This document shows positions 49,792 to 62,060 of a stretch of DNA of 64,000 bases, piece after piece. Both the position numbers and the translations under genes were made by a program. The notes under the pieces were generated by a model. That model made no database searches and was not told the origin of the DNA. It was given only the letters and a program-made list of their open reading frames with translations. Source of the DNA: Phylloscopus collybita (Eukaryota > Chordata > Aves > Passeriformes > Phylloscopidae); the NCBI GenBank assembly GCA_027886175.1, contig JAJNNQ010000002.1:7746001-7810000 (forward strand), given 5' to 3'. Position 1 is the stretch's first letter; every line of letters starts with the position of its first letter.

Positions 49792-49823
<32 letters not shown>

Positions 49824-49834
49824 AAAAAAGAAAA
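49787..49834. repeat. Long A-tract A24-G-A18
   Basis: Two long A-runs separated by one G. It could be the poly-A end of an old plus-strand retroposed transcript, but upstream sequence shows no recognisable gene and no target duplication was found. Confidence 0.95.
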
Positions 49835-50853
49835 GCGCAAATACTCCATAGAATTGCACAGTTCTGAGCTCATGTGCTGCACTGTTTCAGATTCAAGTGA
49901 ATTCATTTAGCAAGTGCAGTTGTCATAATTTTCCATTAAGCTCTCAGGACTGGTGGGGACAGCCAGCTTAAAGGAAGACTGCAGCATGTGTGAACACCAA
50001 CCAGTACTTCTGTCAGTCCCAAAATTAAAAAGAAAACTTTGTGAATTTTCTGGGGCCCTCATATCAGCCTGGTCTTTACTATAGATATCATAATGGATTT
50101 AGGATTTCTATTCAAAATGGGTGCATACCTTGCTTTTTATTTATTGGTTATGCTTTCTGGGTTATCTCTTAAATTAAGTCTGTGATTAACTTTGATGTGT
50201 CTATCAACACCAGATCAGAGGCTTACTCATCCAGTACTGCTGGGAAGCTGAAATATTTTAATGACAATCTAGAAATGAGAAAAACATTGAAGAAAAAAAA
50301 AATTACTAAGGCTCCAAGAAGGTAACATTACATTAAAGTCTGTTTCTGAGATGTCCACGTACAACTCAAACACACATTCAGAGATGAACTTTAAACTTTA
50401 GTGTTGCTGCAGAGTCTGTCAGTTATTGACTATCATTGCTGTCATGAAAAAAATGTGAATTGAATGACTAATAGTCCAAAGATTTGATCTTTGCTGCAAT
50501 ATTACTAGATCACTACAGAATCAGTTGATTATGAAGGTACAACCCAACTGTCACATCACTTACATTTTCAGATCTTATCCAAGCAACAGTCTATAACTCG
50601 AAATAATTTTTGTGAGAAGGTCAAACAAGTTGAATGGATCTACTGAAGTGTCCTGGAATGTGTATTCCTGATTGGCTGCAGCAAAACATGAACAATCCTC
50701 ATGAAGGGTTACTTTAATAGTCCCAGGAGTCATTTTTATCTTCATAGCACTTTAAAAGAAAACTGAAAAAGCTAGTGACAATAGAAAAATGTATTTTGTG
50801 TCTCAAAAGTGATGCAAAGATGATATAATTATTTAACAGGGTGGTTTTTGTTA

Positions 50854-50872
50854 TTGTTGTTGTTGTTGTTGT
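50854..50872. repeat. (TTG)n trinucleotide microsatellite
   Basis: Six to seven TTG units within a T-rich context. Confidence 0.92.
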
Positions 50873-53278
50873 TTTAATTTCTATTATATCTTTTAATTTG
50901 AGCATTTGGTATCTCCCAATGTGCAAGGCAGGACTTCCTTCTCCCGCAGCCTTCTGCTCCAAAGCTGATTCAGAGTTATGTGCCGGAGCCAGGAATCTGT
51001 AGGAAATGCAAGTCCTTAAGAAAATTACCCTTGTTCTCAGGAAAAAAAGTTCTGACTTAAAAGAGCCCCTCCCCTGATATTGTAATTGTAATTTCAAATG
51101 TGTATGGGATATCTCCTTTTATGTTTTCCACTGATTGTGCTGATAGCGCAAGATAAAGAAGAATGTTGTGTTATTGCAAACAACTATAATTTTGATGTAT
51201 ATAATTCATTTTTAATAAGGACAACTTATTAAAATTTCCCCACATATTTCCCCTTAGAAATCTATTTAAAAGAGCCTGCAATAAACTACATTCTACAAAG
51301 GAAGGCTATTTATAGGCAAAAAACTGAAACCCAAGTATGCTGGTTTCAAAGAAATTGCTTAAGGAGGTGCATACTAAAAAGCTGAGCTTGTTTGTGCACA
51401 AAAGCTCAAACAAAAAATTTTTACTGGTAATTCAGAAACTTGGTGTGCATGTAGGTGGGCTAAAAAATAGCAAGTATACAGTATTTCCATATCAAACAAA
51501 TTTTGATATCAAAGATTGCTCCTGCAAAATGTAAAAAAGCAACAACCTTCCCTATAAATAGATATAATGTCTTCAGAAACAAGTTTTCAGATGATTTTAC
51601 TGGCAAAGGAGGTAGGGGACAAAGGATCTCAAATGAGATGTCTGGCTAGAGCAGCTTAGTGTGACATTTCAGTCCTGCCCCTTTGAAAGCTCCTCCTGTG
51701 TTTTCCAAATCTGAATCCCCCTGCTTTCCTCTCCAGAGTACCTGATGGGAACTGTATTTCTCCTGTTCACAGCTTCCACAGAGGATGTAGAATACAGTGC
51801 TTTATGCCATGCAATGGTGTCCTTCTGACTGATACCATCAATAAACTCTCTTTACTGACACTTGAACAATCAGGGGGTTTAGGTTTGAATGTTAATCACA
51901 GACAGAAATCATGTGTTGCTGTACATCTATCTGCCTTTAGGTCCTTCCCATTCACCCCCTTGCTACTCAGCACTGGTTAGGATTTCATCCTCTGATGAGT
52001 GTGAAAAATAGAGGAAATCCATCGAGTCAAACCAGCCCTTTTCAGCAAATCCATGCAGCCTGGGCTGGAATGACTTCCTCAGTGGTCCATTCCTTGCAGC
52101 AAATGAACATTGCAGCAAAGAGAGAAGGGAGAGTTTTGCAAGAGCAAGGAAGATGTCTACTTTACCCCTTCTCATGACTAAAGAAATGAGAAATGTCATA
52201 TTGGCATTCTAATTCTGACATCCCCCTCATAACAACTGTATAATATACTCCAGGATTGCCTGCTCTCTGTGTCCTGTTTTTAATGCCTGGACTTGGCCCC
52301 CTGCATGCCATGCTTGTATGCAATTAATGGACAGGAGGCAGTATGTGATATTCAGGGCCAGCCAGCAAAAGTACATCAAGTTCCTTGGATGCTTCAAGGA
52401 AGAGAAATAGATGAGACATCCATTGTGGCCTTCAGCATCCATTTAAATTGGGATGATATAAAGAATAATGGAATAATAGAAATTTAAGAGTGAATGAATG
52501 ATGACTCATGGGTTAAACTCAACTTCTAAAAAATACATACTTGACATATCTGGCCTGTAGCCTGCTGTGAATTTTTACGTTGTGTTTTCAGAAATAAGAG
52601 GATTTTTTTGGTTGATCAGAGGCAGCTGTACTTTTTGAAATGGCTTATACTGTATCTGTACTTTACACTACACTAATGGACTTCTCTGATGCAGCAATCC
52701 TAATCCATTTGGGCTGCTATGGATGGCTACATTTCTGTAAACTGGAGATAGTTTTGTTCCCAATTTAAACATGGATTTGAATGAATATTAGTGATGGGCA
52801 AACTGAAATTCTGGAGCTGCACTTCAGTTTGAAAAGGACTGACATATTTGTTTATCCAAACTTCCTGGCTTTACACAATGCATAACTGCAAATGACCCCA
52901 GGAAGAGAAAAGCCTCTCGTGACACTTTCAGCACTTCATGTACTCAGTGAAAACTAAACCCACAGAGGAGGGATGAAAAACACATAGTTCAAATGACTGT
53001 TTTGTTAAAGTTTCAGGCTACACCAGTCTGCCCAAATTGGAATTGTTACTGGTTCATTTATTCATATTTCTATTAAAAGGCAGCAGGTTACCAGAAAGTG
53101 TGATGACAGTATTTTCATGCTGCTTGGGTGTACTTCCTAGTTTCAAGGGTGTGCCATATTGCTCTGAAAGCATCTTCTCAGGTATACCAACAAAACTTCT
53201 GAAACTCATAGCATTCTCTGAGAGCAGTAAGTAATTTTCTTAGCACTAAACACTTTCAGCACAGGACTATTGTAACAG

Positions 53279-53590
53279 ACTCATAGAATATTCTGAGTTG
53301 GAAGGGATCCACAAAGATTGAATCCAACTCCTGGCCCTGCACAGGACCATCCCCAGAGTCACACCCTGTGCCTGAGAGCCTTGTCCAAACACTTCTTGAA
53401 CTCTGTCAGGCTGGTGCTGTGACCACTGCCCTGGGCAGCCTGTTCCTGGTCCCAGCCACACTCTGGGTGGAGAACCTTCTTCTAACATCCAACCTAAACC
53501 TCCCCTGACACAACTTCAGGCCATTCCCTCAGATCCTGTCACTGTCACCACAGAGCAGAGATCAGTGCCTGCCCTCCCCTCACAAAGAGT
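53279..53590 (-). mobile_element. CR1 LINE 3'-end fragment, antisense (passerine-type)
   Basis: The plus strand starts TCATAGAATATTCTGAGTTG, the reverse complement of a CR1 3' terminus with its ATTCTATGA octamer, and continues through 'ggaagggatccacaaagat', 'ccaactcctggccctgcacagga', 'gccttgtccaaacacttcttgaactctg', 'gggcagcctgttcc' and 'cagagcagagatcagtgcctgccc'. About 310 bp of a strongly 5'-truncated copy, as usual for CR1. It is well preserved, hence relatively young, and resembles copies common in songbird genomes. It encodes nothing. Confidence 0.95.
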
Positions 53591-53775
53591 TGAACCTGCA
53601 AATATACATAACAATAAAATGATGTATAAAATCATAAATAGTATAGGATTATACAAATATACAATATTCAATATATAAATATATTATACTTATTCTATTG
53701 ATTGATTTGTTTAATGGGTTTTGTAATTTTTTTTTAATATTGTTTTTATAATTTTTATTTGGAGATGGTCCATGA
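53591..53775. repeat. AT-rich low-complexity segment beside CR1
   Basis: Dense TATA/AATA words without a strict repeat unit, starting where the truncated 5' end of the antisense CR1 stops. Such AT-rich DNA offers TT/AA target sites for LINE endonuclease. Confidence 0.8.
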
Positions 53776-56640
53776 TACCTAGGAACACATCTCCATGCAG
53801 TGCTGTAAATTTTTAAGAGGAATTAGCATTTGATCCTATAATACTTGATTTTAACCTTGACATGCTACAAATAAAGTAGATCTATTGACTTCTGAACTCC
53901 TTAATCTAGGAATGGAGGCAAGAGCTCATCTCAGAGTGCCAGAAGAGAAGGAAGGCTAGCCTGTAGTCACTGTCTTGCCACAGAGAAAGCATGTATATGT
54001 CGTGGGCTCCACCTTCAGAAAGACAAATGACAATTTGGACACTTGTGAAAAGAAAAAAAACAGAATTAAAATTAAAAAAAAGAATTTCTAAATATCTTTT
54101 GGGAAAAATGTTGAGTGTGCTTTCAAAAAAATCCTTTTTGCCTTTTCACCAATAAAACCTTTAAACAAGACCAAGCTTAAATTATGGGTTTTTCCCCCTC
54201 TGTCTTTACTCCAAATCTCTCAAAATTTTTTCTTGCTTCAAAAACAACAGCCAAGTAACTTTTGTCAAAAAGAAAGGACCAGAAATCTCAATGCTGTTAA
54301 TTCTTCTTTTTCAAGTTAGGTACAACATTTAGTCCTATCTCACTGCCTCCTGTGTGTATCACTTCTTATGAATGGCTAGAAGCAGAAGTGTGCAATTCAA
54401 AAAAACAAACCAGCAATTAGATGGAAATATTTATGCTGTGATTATTGAGTTTGACACAGCCTGGAAAGCAGACATGTGGCATAAATACACATTCATCTTT
54501 TTGGCTAATGGAAAATACTTCAAACAATTTATATTGGTTATTAATAGAAAGCATACCTCTAAAGACATCAAAGATAACTGCACCTAGTTAGTGAGGTACT
54601 GAAGGTACTATCAGTTGTAACTAAGGTGATTGCAACCTCTGGACACTTCAGCTCTGTTCCTGACTTTGTCAGGCAACAATCAGTGCCCTGGAGTCCTCTT
54701 GTTTTCTGGCCTAGCAGAGTTGTCAGCTGCCTTCTGTATTATACAATACAAAGGGGGACCAAATGAAATAAATTTAAAAGATCTCTTAAAAAAGATCACC
54801 ATGACATAAAAATAAAGTTTAATCAGAAAAATCAGATTTTTTTTTTCCTAGAATTTATTAAAAATTTGCATTTTTATAGAGCTGGAAGTGCCCTTACTTG
54901 TTATTACAGGAACACCTTCATTTTTGCACATTTCTCAATGCTGACTTGCTGTCCACGGGGTGCTTGTAGAACAGCATATGGTGCACTCTGGACAATTTTT
55001 CCCCCACTAGTGAGCCACAGTACAGCTTTGGCAAGCAAGCCTTTTAAGGATCAACAGAAAAGTTGGGAAGTTTATTTTCTGTGTTGGTCCAATTAGAGTT
55101 ACCCTGCAACTCCCAATGTCTTTCTGTTCTCTCACCTGCCATAGCTGTCAGGAATTTGGAAGTGCATACTCATTTAAATCCATACCAGATTGCTTTAAAA
55201 CCACACACACAATATGCTCTAGGCTCTATTATTCTCTTCAAGAAATTCCCTGTTTCCTTTACATAAGGGCCTTTCTCAATTAAATTCCATTTAGGCATCT
55301 TGTCCAGTGTTGATTATTAAATGAAATTGCTTTTACACTACAAAGATGATGGAGAATATGCATGAATATGAATCCCACACAAATATTTGATAAACCAAGC
55401 ACACAAGTACATACAGAGAAAGGAACACATACCAAGATGAACATTTGTCCATGTATGTGCAAGATGGAAAGCAAATCCCATTTTTAGCATCTGGTTTTGT
55501 ATTTCTGTGGTTTGTGCAATATTCTCATCTATAAATCCCTCAAAGCACCTCCAGGATCTTCACCTAATGTGTATAGGCATTACAATATTGCCACAGCAGC
55601 TGGTAGGAGTCCTGTTTGCTGAAAGTCAAATGTGTGTTGAGTCAAAAAGTTGAGACTTCTTAGCATCTGAAAGATGCAGACTACAAGATAATTGGGATGC
55701 AGTTAAACTGGGATTTGGAAATTCAGCTCTATTCAAACTTGCACTCCCACTGATCATTTTTTTTTCCTCTGAGACTCAGAGAGCCTTGTGCCTGTGTATC
55801 TGATTTATGATGTATGGGAGGCTACTTTTAAAAATATATTCACAGACCCAGAGAACTCTATACAAGAAATTAGACTAATATAATTGAAGACCAGCTGGCA
55901 ATACATGTTGGATAAAAAAGGAAGATGTGACAACTTCAGCTAAACCAAGAGACAGAATTACTTGATTTGGTCTCTGCACATCTTTAAAATCATGCTCTGT
56001 GAACATTGTTATGACAGGGAAAAACAAGATTTTTTTCCCTGTAAAATTAAATGTCACTCTTGATAGCATAATATCTGAAACATCATCCTTCCAAGTCCAT
56101 AGCAATACTTTACACAGAAAATTAAACTCTCTCTCTGTTTATTGAGTGGATAATGCTGTCTTCCAATGTGTGAGAACCCCTGCTAGGTGAGAAATTAAAA
56201 AAGAAGCACTATAAAGTCTAATGGTATGTATGAAATACAAAAATGAGAGAAAAAGGTAACTTAATTGGTAATCAGAAGAAATCATAAAACTAATCATGCA
56301 ATTAATGTCTTAAAAAGTCAGCATATGAGGTGTGTATAATTACCAGAAAACAATGCAGTGATGGTTTCAAGGATTAATGAATTAATGATTGTTGGGGGGA
56401 GGAGGATTTGATGTGCAATTTTAGATGTGCAAATTTAGCATTAAATCCATACTTAAACCATTATTTTACTTTGTTTACAGGAAGTGCCCTCACTGTATAC
56501 ATAGAGAATTTATCTCTGAAATTAGTATTTTTTCAATATTACATTGGAAAAATTTTCCTTGATAAAGATGCAGATGTGTTCCCTTTTCCTTGATACAGCT
56601 CCCCATCCTCCCCTCTTGTTCATGAAAATTGAGGACTCTT
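53776..56640. other. Non-coding stretch, no gene seen
   Basis: Unique AT-rich DNA with no recognised repeat or reading frame. Confidence 0.7.
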
Positions 56641-56646
56641 GGCAAG

Positions 56647-56700
56647 GAGTAGAGTTTGGGCAGCACATATATCAAAATGACACAAAGCCTAGAGAAATTC
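56647..56700 (+). pseudogene. Possible U6 snRNA-derived fragment
   Basis: GGCAGCACATATA (about 56,659-56,671) matches the 5' domain of U6 snRNA exactly for 13 nt. It is followed after two mismatches by AAAAT and a few bases later by ACA...AGAGAA in U6-like order. The preceding GAG..AG..TTTGG can be aligned to the start of U6 with several mismatches. The central ACAGAGA box and the 3' half are degraded or missing, so it is not functional. The match could be chance. Confidence 0.33.
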
Positions 56701-57159
56701 ACCAATTGCAGGTGCCAGAATAAATTAAAAAATATCTTGACATATATAAATATTTTAATTTTCTCTTTAAAATGTAAAGTGCTACACCACATATTATCAA
56801 TTGTCCTTTGTTTTGTACACACATTAAAAATAAATTTGCGTTCTGGTGCTGATTGCTAATTTACTGATGATCTTATATATCAAGATGTTAATTTGTTGAT
56901 AAAATGAGGTGATAGAAAATTACAAATGATTTAAGACTGCTGTACATCAAAACATAAGCATTCCTTTGATTTAGTTGCCAACTACAAGGATTTCAAACCA
57001 TGGTACGTAAACATTGGTCTTTGTTCCTTTTTTTTTCCCCTGTCATGTGGTTCAAATGTGTGCATCTGCTGCCAGACGTGATAGCAATGCATGACGGATG
57101 GAGGGATGGATGAAAGGATTCCTTTTTTTATGACAACAGACTCCCAGAATTCAAAAACC

Positions 57160-57350
57160 TTCAAGGAAGGGCTGAGAGGATGGTCCAGGGAAGAGGATGC
57201 TGGCTTAGGAACGAGGAGATCTGGGATATCAAATGCATCCCCAGGGCCAACAGCCCATCCCTGACTTGACTCCCCATTTGTAATTAATTGAAGGATATGT
57301 CTTACTTCCCTACCTTCATGAACTTTTATAAAAGTAAATGCCTTCAAGGC
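57160..57350 (+). mobile_element. Ancient CORE-SINE / MIR-like relic
   Basis: GCTGGCTTAGGAACGAGGAG followed by ATCTGGGATATCAAATGC (about 57,200-57,237) resembles the tRNA-derived head 'gctgga.taggaa.caggagatctgggttcaaatcc', with the B-box-like element weathered. It is followed in the right order by CATTTGTAATTAATTGAAGG and TCTTACTTCCCTACC...AAAAGTAAATGCCTTCAAGG, which resemble the MIR/AmnSINE tail 'catctgtaaaatgggaataat...cttacctccctacc...tgtaaagtgctttgag'. Family and limits are approximate. Confidence 0.5.
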
Positions 57351-58132
57351 TGTCAGGTAGATGGATGCTATAAAAAGAGCAGGGAGGTGAGTAATGCAGG
57401 TAGAAGCTTTAAAAACTGTACAGCTAATAAGGTAGAGATTTTTAAACTAAATAATGAGTGAATCCTTGTAAAATGCACCACTGTTAAAAATGTAAGCCCT
57501 TTCTATGAGAAGCTTGGCAGAAGCTGTGTTCCCACAATGTCTATGGTGCTCCAGGACCTGAGGTGCTCCTGACACCCAGAAGTGATGATCCTATTCCCTC
57601 TGGTGCCTCCCTGCAGACACATGAGAATGAGGCTGCATCAAGCAGTGGCTGGATCAGTCTGGATTTAGGGACTTCAGAGGCTGTTAGATATGAGTGACTC
57701 TTCAATACCAAGTAGCTTTTGTTGCCCAGCCACACCTCAGTCCTTCAACATACAGACACTGTATGAGCAAACACAGTTTTCACCTGTGATATTTATTCTG
57801 CCTGTCTCTAAGCCTCGTCACTGCCACTGAGTGACTGCTCCAGCCATTAAAGGAGGGGTGATGGAGCCCCTCTGAGGTGCAGCCAAGTATCATAACCACT
57901 GCTACAGCTGGGAGCTGGAATGTGGAAATGAACTGTGAGTGTCTATAACCCATGTGGAAAGACAGCAACAGACTTGAGAATTGGCTTGATATCTTCTCAG
58001 AATCTTTGCTTTTTCCTTCCTTTCCTCCTTTCCTCAGCTAAGAGCATTATCTGGAGGTGAAGAGAGCAGATGTGCTGAGACCTGAACTTCAGGAACTTGA
58101 GCTTTTCTGTGGGTACCACCTCATCTGAAACA

Positions 58133-58154
58133 TTTCACATCCTGTGATGTGAAA
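58133..58154. repeat. Perfect 9-bp hairpin, 4-nt loop
   Basis: TTTCACATC and GATGTGAAA flank CTGT. It shares the TTTCACAT/ATGTGAAA stem with the hairpin at 6,406-6,426; the shared core is probably coincidence. Confidence 0.8.
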
Positions 58155-60012
58155 GCCTCTGTTCCTGCCTCTAAGCAGAGAGGAGAGGAAGGGTATTCCT
58201 GAATCTCACGCTGTGGACGCATCCCATTTAAATTGTCCTCATGTACTGAAATTTTGGAATTTCAAGCTTAAGATGTTAAGAGATTTAAAGCAAGTTCTAA
58301 TGCATTTGCCTTTATCTCACCTAATAAAATGTCCCGGAGGATCTGAATTTTTTTTTGATGGAAATTTTGTTTTTATGGTTCTTATCAAGGGGAGCTTGAA
58401 TTCAATATTTAACCCCCAAGCATAATTGTGCATTTCCTTGAGATGAGAAAGCAGGGCAAGGAAAGGCTGAACCAACAAATCAATGGCTCCTGCAGCTCTG
58501 CAGTCTGTCTCCTTACCCATATCCTGCAATATGACACAAGGGTATTCAAGAAATTTCACAGAGTTCTGCTTTGCTCTGAGAATCCATAAAGTCAACAAAA
58601 ATTAACTCCCTCAGCTTGATGAATTTCCCTTGACAAATATCCAACCTCAGGAAAATTCTACTTATAGCACTAAAAGAAAATTTCTCAGTACAAGTCTTTT
58701 CTAGGTGTTAAAGCCACTGAAAACACTCAGAAATAGTCAGATTGATTAATTTTCCTTTTTATAACAGTTATTAAAGTCTCAAAATTTTTAACTGTATATT
58801 TTATAATCAGAAATGTTAGCACCTCATCTTGATGACTTAAAAATTTCAAATCAATTCAATTGAACTCATTCTTTAAACATGAAAATACATGTTTTGATTA
58901 ATATGACTAGGTAATGCATGAGTTAGAAAAATAGATTACTGGAATTTCTACCCTAAACTCACAGTTTACTGTATAAAAAAAATTTATGCTGTAAAGTTCC
59001 AAAAAAAAGCCTCATTTTCAAAATTACCTGGCATTTTGGATCTCGTCTGATTCAAACTGTAGCTTTGAGTACTCACTAGCTTTGAAAATCAAATGACAGT
59101 GACACATGCTAAACACTGAGCCCTGAAACTAAATAATTCAAAATTAAAAAACTACTTTTTAAACTCTAGTAAGAGACTTGATAAAAAGTGAAATAACGTT
59201 TTCAGCACAATGCAGAAGAATTTCTGAGTCTTCTACTAGAAGTATTCAATCATGTCCACAAGACTGCTTTTACCCCCAGTCATGATTTGCTTTAGTTTAT
59301 GCTAATTTCTTTCACCCAAGCTGTTCCTTAAACCCATTTTTCCTGATTTGTTTTTTTTACAAAGCAATTCAGCATTATTTAATCTTACATGACACTCAGA
59401 CAGTGACTTAATAATTAATATGCCAAGTAAAGCAGGTAAACTAAATCACCTCTTAAATTAAGAAACCAGATCCTTTCTATTAGAGCATAAACATAATTTA
59501 AAACATTGGTCTTAATAACTCATGCACTATTAAGTAAAGAGCAGGTGGCTTAGTGTTGCTAATGCTGAATTGATATTATAGAAAAATATGAGAATCTAAG
59601 GTTGGTGTATTATGTACTTCAGTTGCTTTCTAGCTGTACCATCAGCATTTAAATCATGAAATTAGATTCCTATTCATGAGACACAGTCTTCTGAATTTTA
59701 ACATGCATATTATAATTATTTTTAGAAATTAAGGGATAATGTTTATTCCCAGTGGATACTATTTTTTTAATTCTTATTTTATTATTAAAATGGCATGTTT
59801 TTAAACATTAACTGCCAAACTGCAGGAAGCAGGGCAGGTATCTCCCTGATAATCAGTAATCAAACATGCTCTTTCCATTAGCAGGTTGGGTGAGAACAGA
59901 GGCTTAGCAGGAGTCAGTGCACACTGAGTGCCCCAGCATTAGAAGTTCAGCAAGGGCCACTGATGGGACTGCAGGCAGTTTTGTTTAGCTCTGTTTTGCA
60001 ACGGCCATTTAA

Positions 60013-60053
60013 TTTTTTTTTTTTTTTTGTTATTTTTGTTTTTGTTTTGTTTT
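60013..60053. repeat. T-rich tract with (TTTTG)n
   Basis: A T16 run followed by irregular TTTTTG/TTTTG units. Confidence 0.93.
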
Positions 60054-61519
60054 AATGCTGACAGTCCTACACCACAAAGCTCTTGTGCACAGTTTACAGC
60101 TGCTCAGCATCCCTTCCAGGCAGAAACAGAGAAGTTTGTCTCCTGCCTGCTCCCCAGACCAGAATTCACCCTCAATTTCTGCAGAGTAACATCATACATC
60201 CTACACTGAGAGCCAGTAGCTTCCACTGTGATATATTCAAGGAGCTGAAAAGAGGGACTCCCTGGCTCCTGCTGCACTCTGTGCCAATTTTGCAGTGGTT
60301 TTTTTTTCACTTTGGTGTGAAGATGTGTCATTTAAATACATAGTGCAGAGCAAGGCTGAAAGCAGATGCCTAAATTGTGGTATATAGACTCCACTATCAC
60401 AACTCCATAAATTATGAAGGTAAATTCGTCACAATGGCCACTTACTCATAGAATTTTCCTGATTACCCCTTGTATATTTTGAACCTTTGGATATTCATTC
60501 ATCTTCCCCGTAGTCAAACAAAACCTTTGTTAAAATACTGGTAGTATTTGCATCTGGATCTCTTTTTCACATTGGGCACATTTAAATGATGGATTTAGTT
60601 ACACAACAACAGAATGTAGATACCAGGGAAAATAAATGCCACAGGAGGAAAAACCTTTACACTGTGACCTGCAAAACAAGATTACTCATTAAGATAAGTG
60701 TAGTTTAAAATGCCTTACTCTAAGATCTGCAAGGACCCTGTAAGAAATAAACTCCAGACCTGGATGCAAAACTCAGTCATCTTTTATGTCAACAAAAATA
60801 CCAGTTCAGGCCAAAGTTTACTCTTTTAGATTAAAAATAAGAAAAAAGAAAAAGTAAAAAGCTCTACAAGCAGGGATATGCCCAGTAGGAATGCTTTAGT
60901 TGATAAGTTAATGGTATGGTCCAGGGCTGTTTTCTGACTCATCATCACCTGTGTCAAGCAGAGGTAGTTTTACTACTTGTAAGAGTTTCATTAAATGTCC
61001 TTGTTGATACTGAGGCTTGACAGAAATTGTTATGAATTTAACACTAGGATGGAGGCAGAGTTAGCGATCTCACAGATAATTGAGCTTGTGACAAGTCCTT
61101 TCACAGGGAATACAATTTTCAAAAGGAGACCACAAAGAGTTCATGAGTGCATGTGAAGCATAGGTGTCAGGGGCAGGTGCTGCTCACACCTGCCAGACAA
61201 GCATTTGTGTCAGAGCACACAACACAGACTTCAGACAAACCACTTGCTATTTACATGACATTTGTATCTAGAATAGTTCAGGTTTTGGAGGGATTTGGAT
61301 ATATAGGCTCTATTCTTAAAATTATTCACTTAGGTGCTGTAAAATAGGTGTGTGAAAGAAGGGAATGAAACCTGCTGTTATCCAATGCCAATGGATGCAG
61401 AGGCTTTCAGTTCAAAGCTTTTGTTGAGTGTGAAATGTGGCAATAAAAGAGGATCAAACATGCAGTAAAATACTCTTCTGGGAGCTAAAAAAACCCTTAG
61501 TGCAGTCAGTGTTAAATAA

Positions 61520-62060
61520 TATGCTCACATCAAATTGAAAAACAATGTGGCCAGCGCCAGAAGAGCCGTGCATGTGACGTTGTCACTTCACTAACAAGAG
61601 AGTGCTCCTCCAGCACATGGCCCAGGGCTGTGGGCACTCTCCTGAGGATGACAGGGAGGCTCCATTCGAAATGTCATTAATAAATCCAAATCTGCCTGCT
61701 AGGATTTGAACACCACTTATTTGAAAAGAATAACCACAGATATCTGAACACGGGAATGAGGGACAGGAGTCTTTGGTCCCAGTTTTGGTCTTATTAGCTT
61801 AATTTAACAAATAATTTCCCATATCTTCATGCTGCTGCTTGAAAGCTGCTTTTGATGAAACCAGAAGCAAAACACCTCCCTGTACTTTCAAGCAGGGCTC
61901 ACATTCAACACAGTCAGTTAAAAAGCTAATGAGGCAGGGATGTAGCAACAGTTCCTTTCACTAGCCTGATCAACCACTTTACAAATGAACATGGTGCTTC
62001 TTTAAGAGACCCAAACACGCTGAAATGGTCCTTCAATCATTCTCCAGCTATATTTGCCCC
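61520..62060. promoter_or_regulatory. Candidate conserved non-coding element
   Basis: CpGs are retained (AGCGCC, GCCGTG, GACGTT, TTCGAA, ACACGGG, ACACGCT). It carries the dyad TGACGTTGTCA (61,576-61,586, bZIP/MAF- or TALE-like half sites) and several homeodomain cores (TCATTAATAAAT, TTAGCTTAATTTAAC, GCTAATGAGG). No repeat or reading frame is recognised. The interpretation as a distal enhancer is inference. Confidence 0.4.

Larger units (their letters stand above)
49171..53278. other. Non-coding stretch, no gene seen
   Basis: Unique AT-rich DNA with a long A-tract (49,787-49,834) and a (TTG)n microsatellite (50,854-50,872). Reading frames are short and unrecognised. Confidence 0.68.
57351..61519. 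other. Non-coding stretch, no gene seen
   Basis: Unique AT-rich DNA with a hairpin at 58,133-58,154 and a T-rich tract at 60,013-60,053. The part at 58,600-59,820 is especially AT-rich. No gene is recognised. Confidence 0.68.

Noticed and set aside
49629..49910. 93-codon plus-strand frame with a poly-lysine run
   Set aside because: The lysines are a translation of the A-tract.
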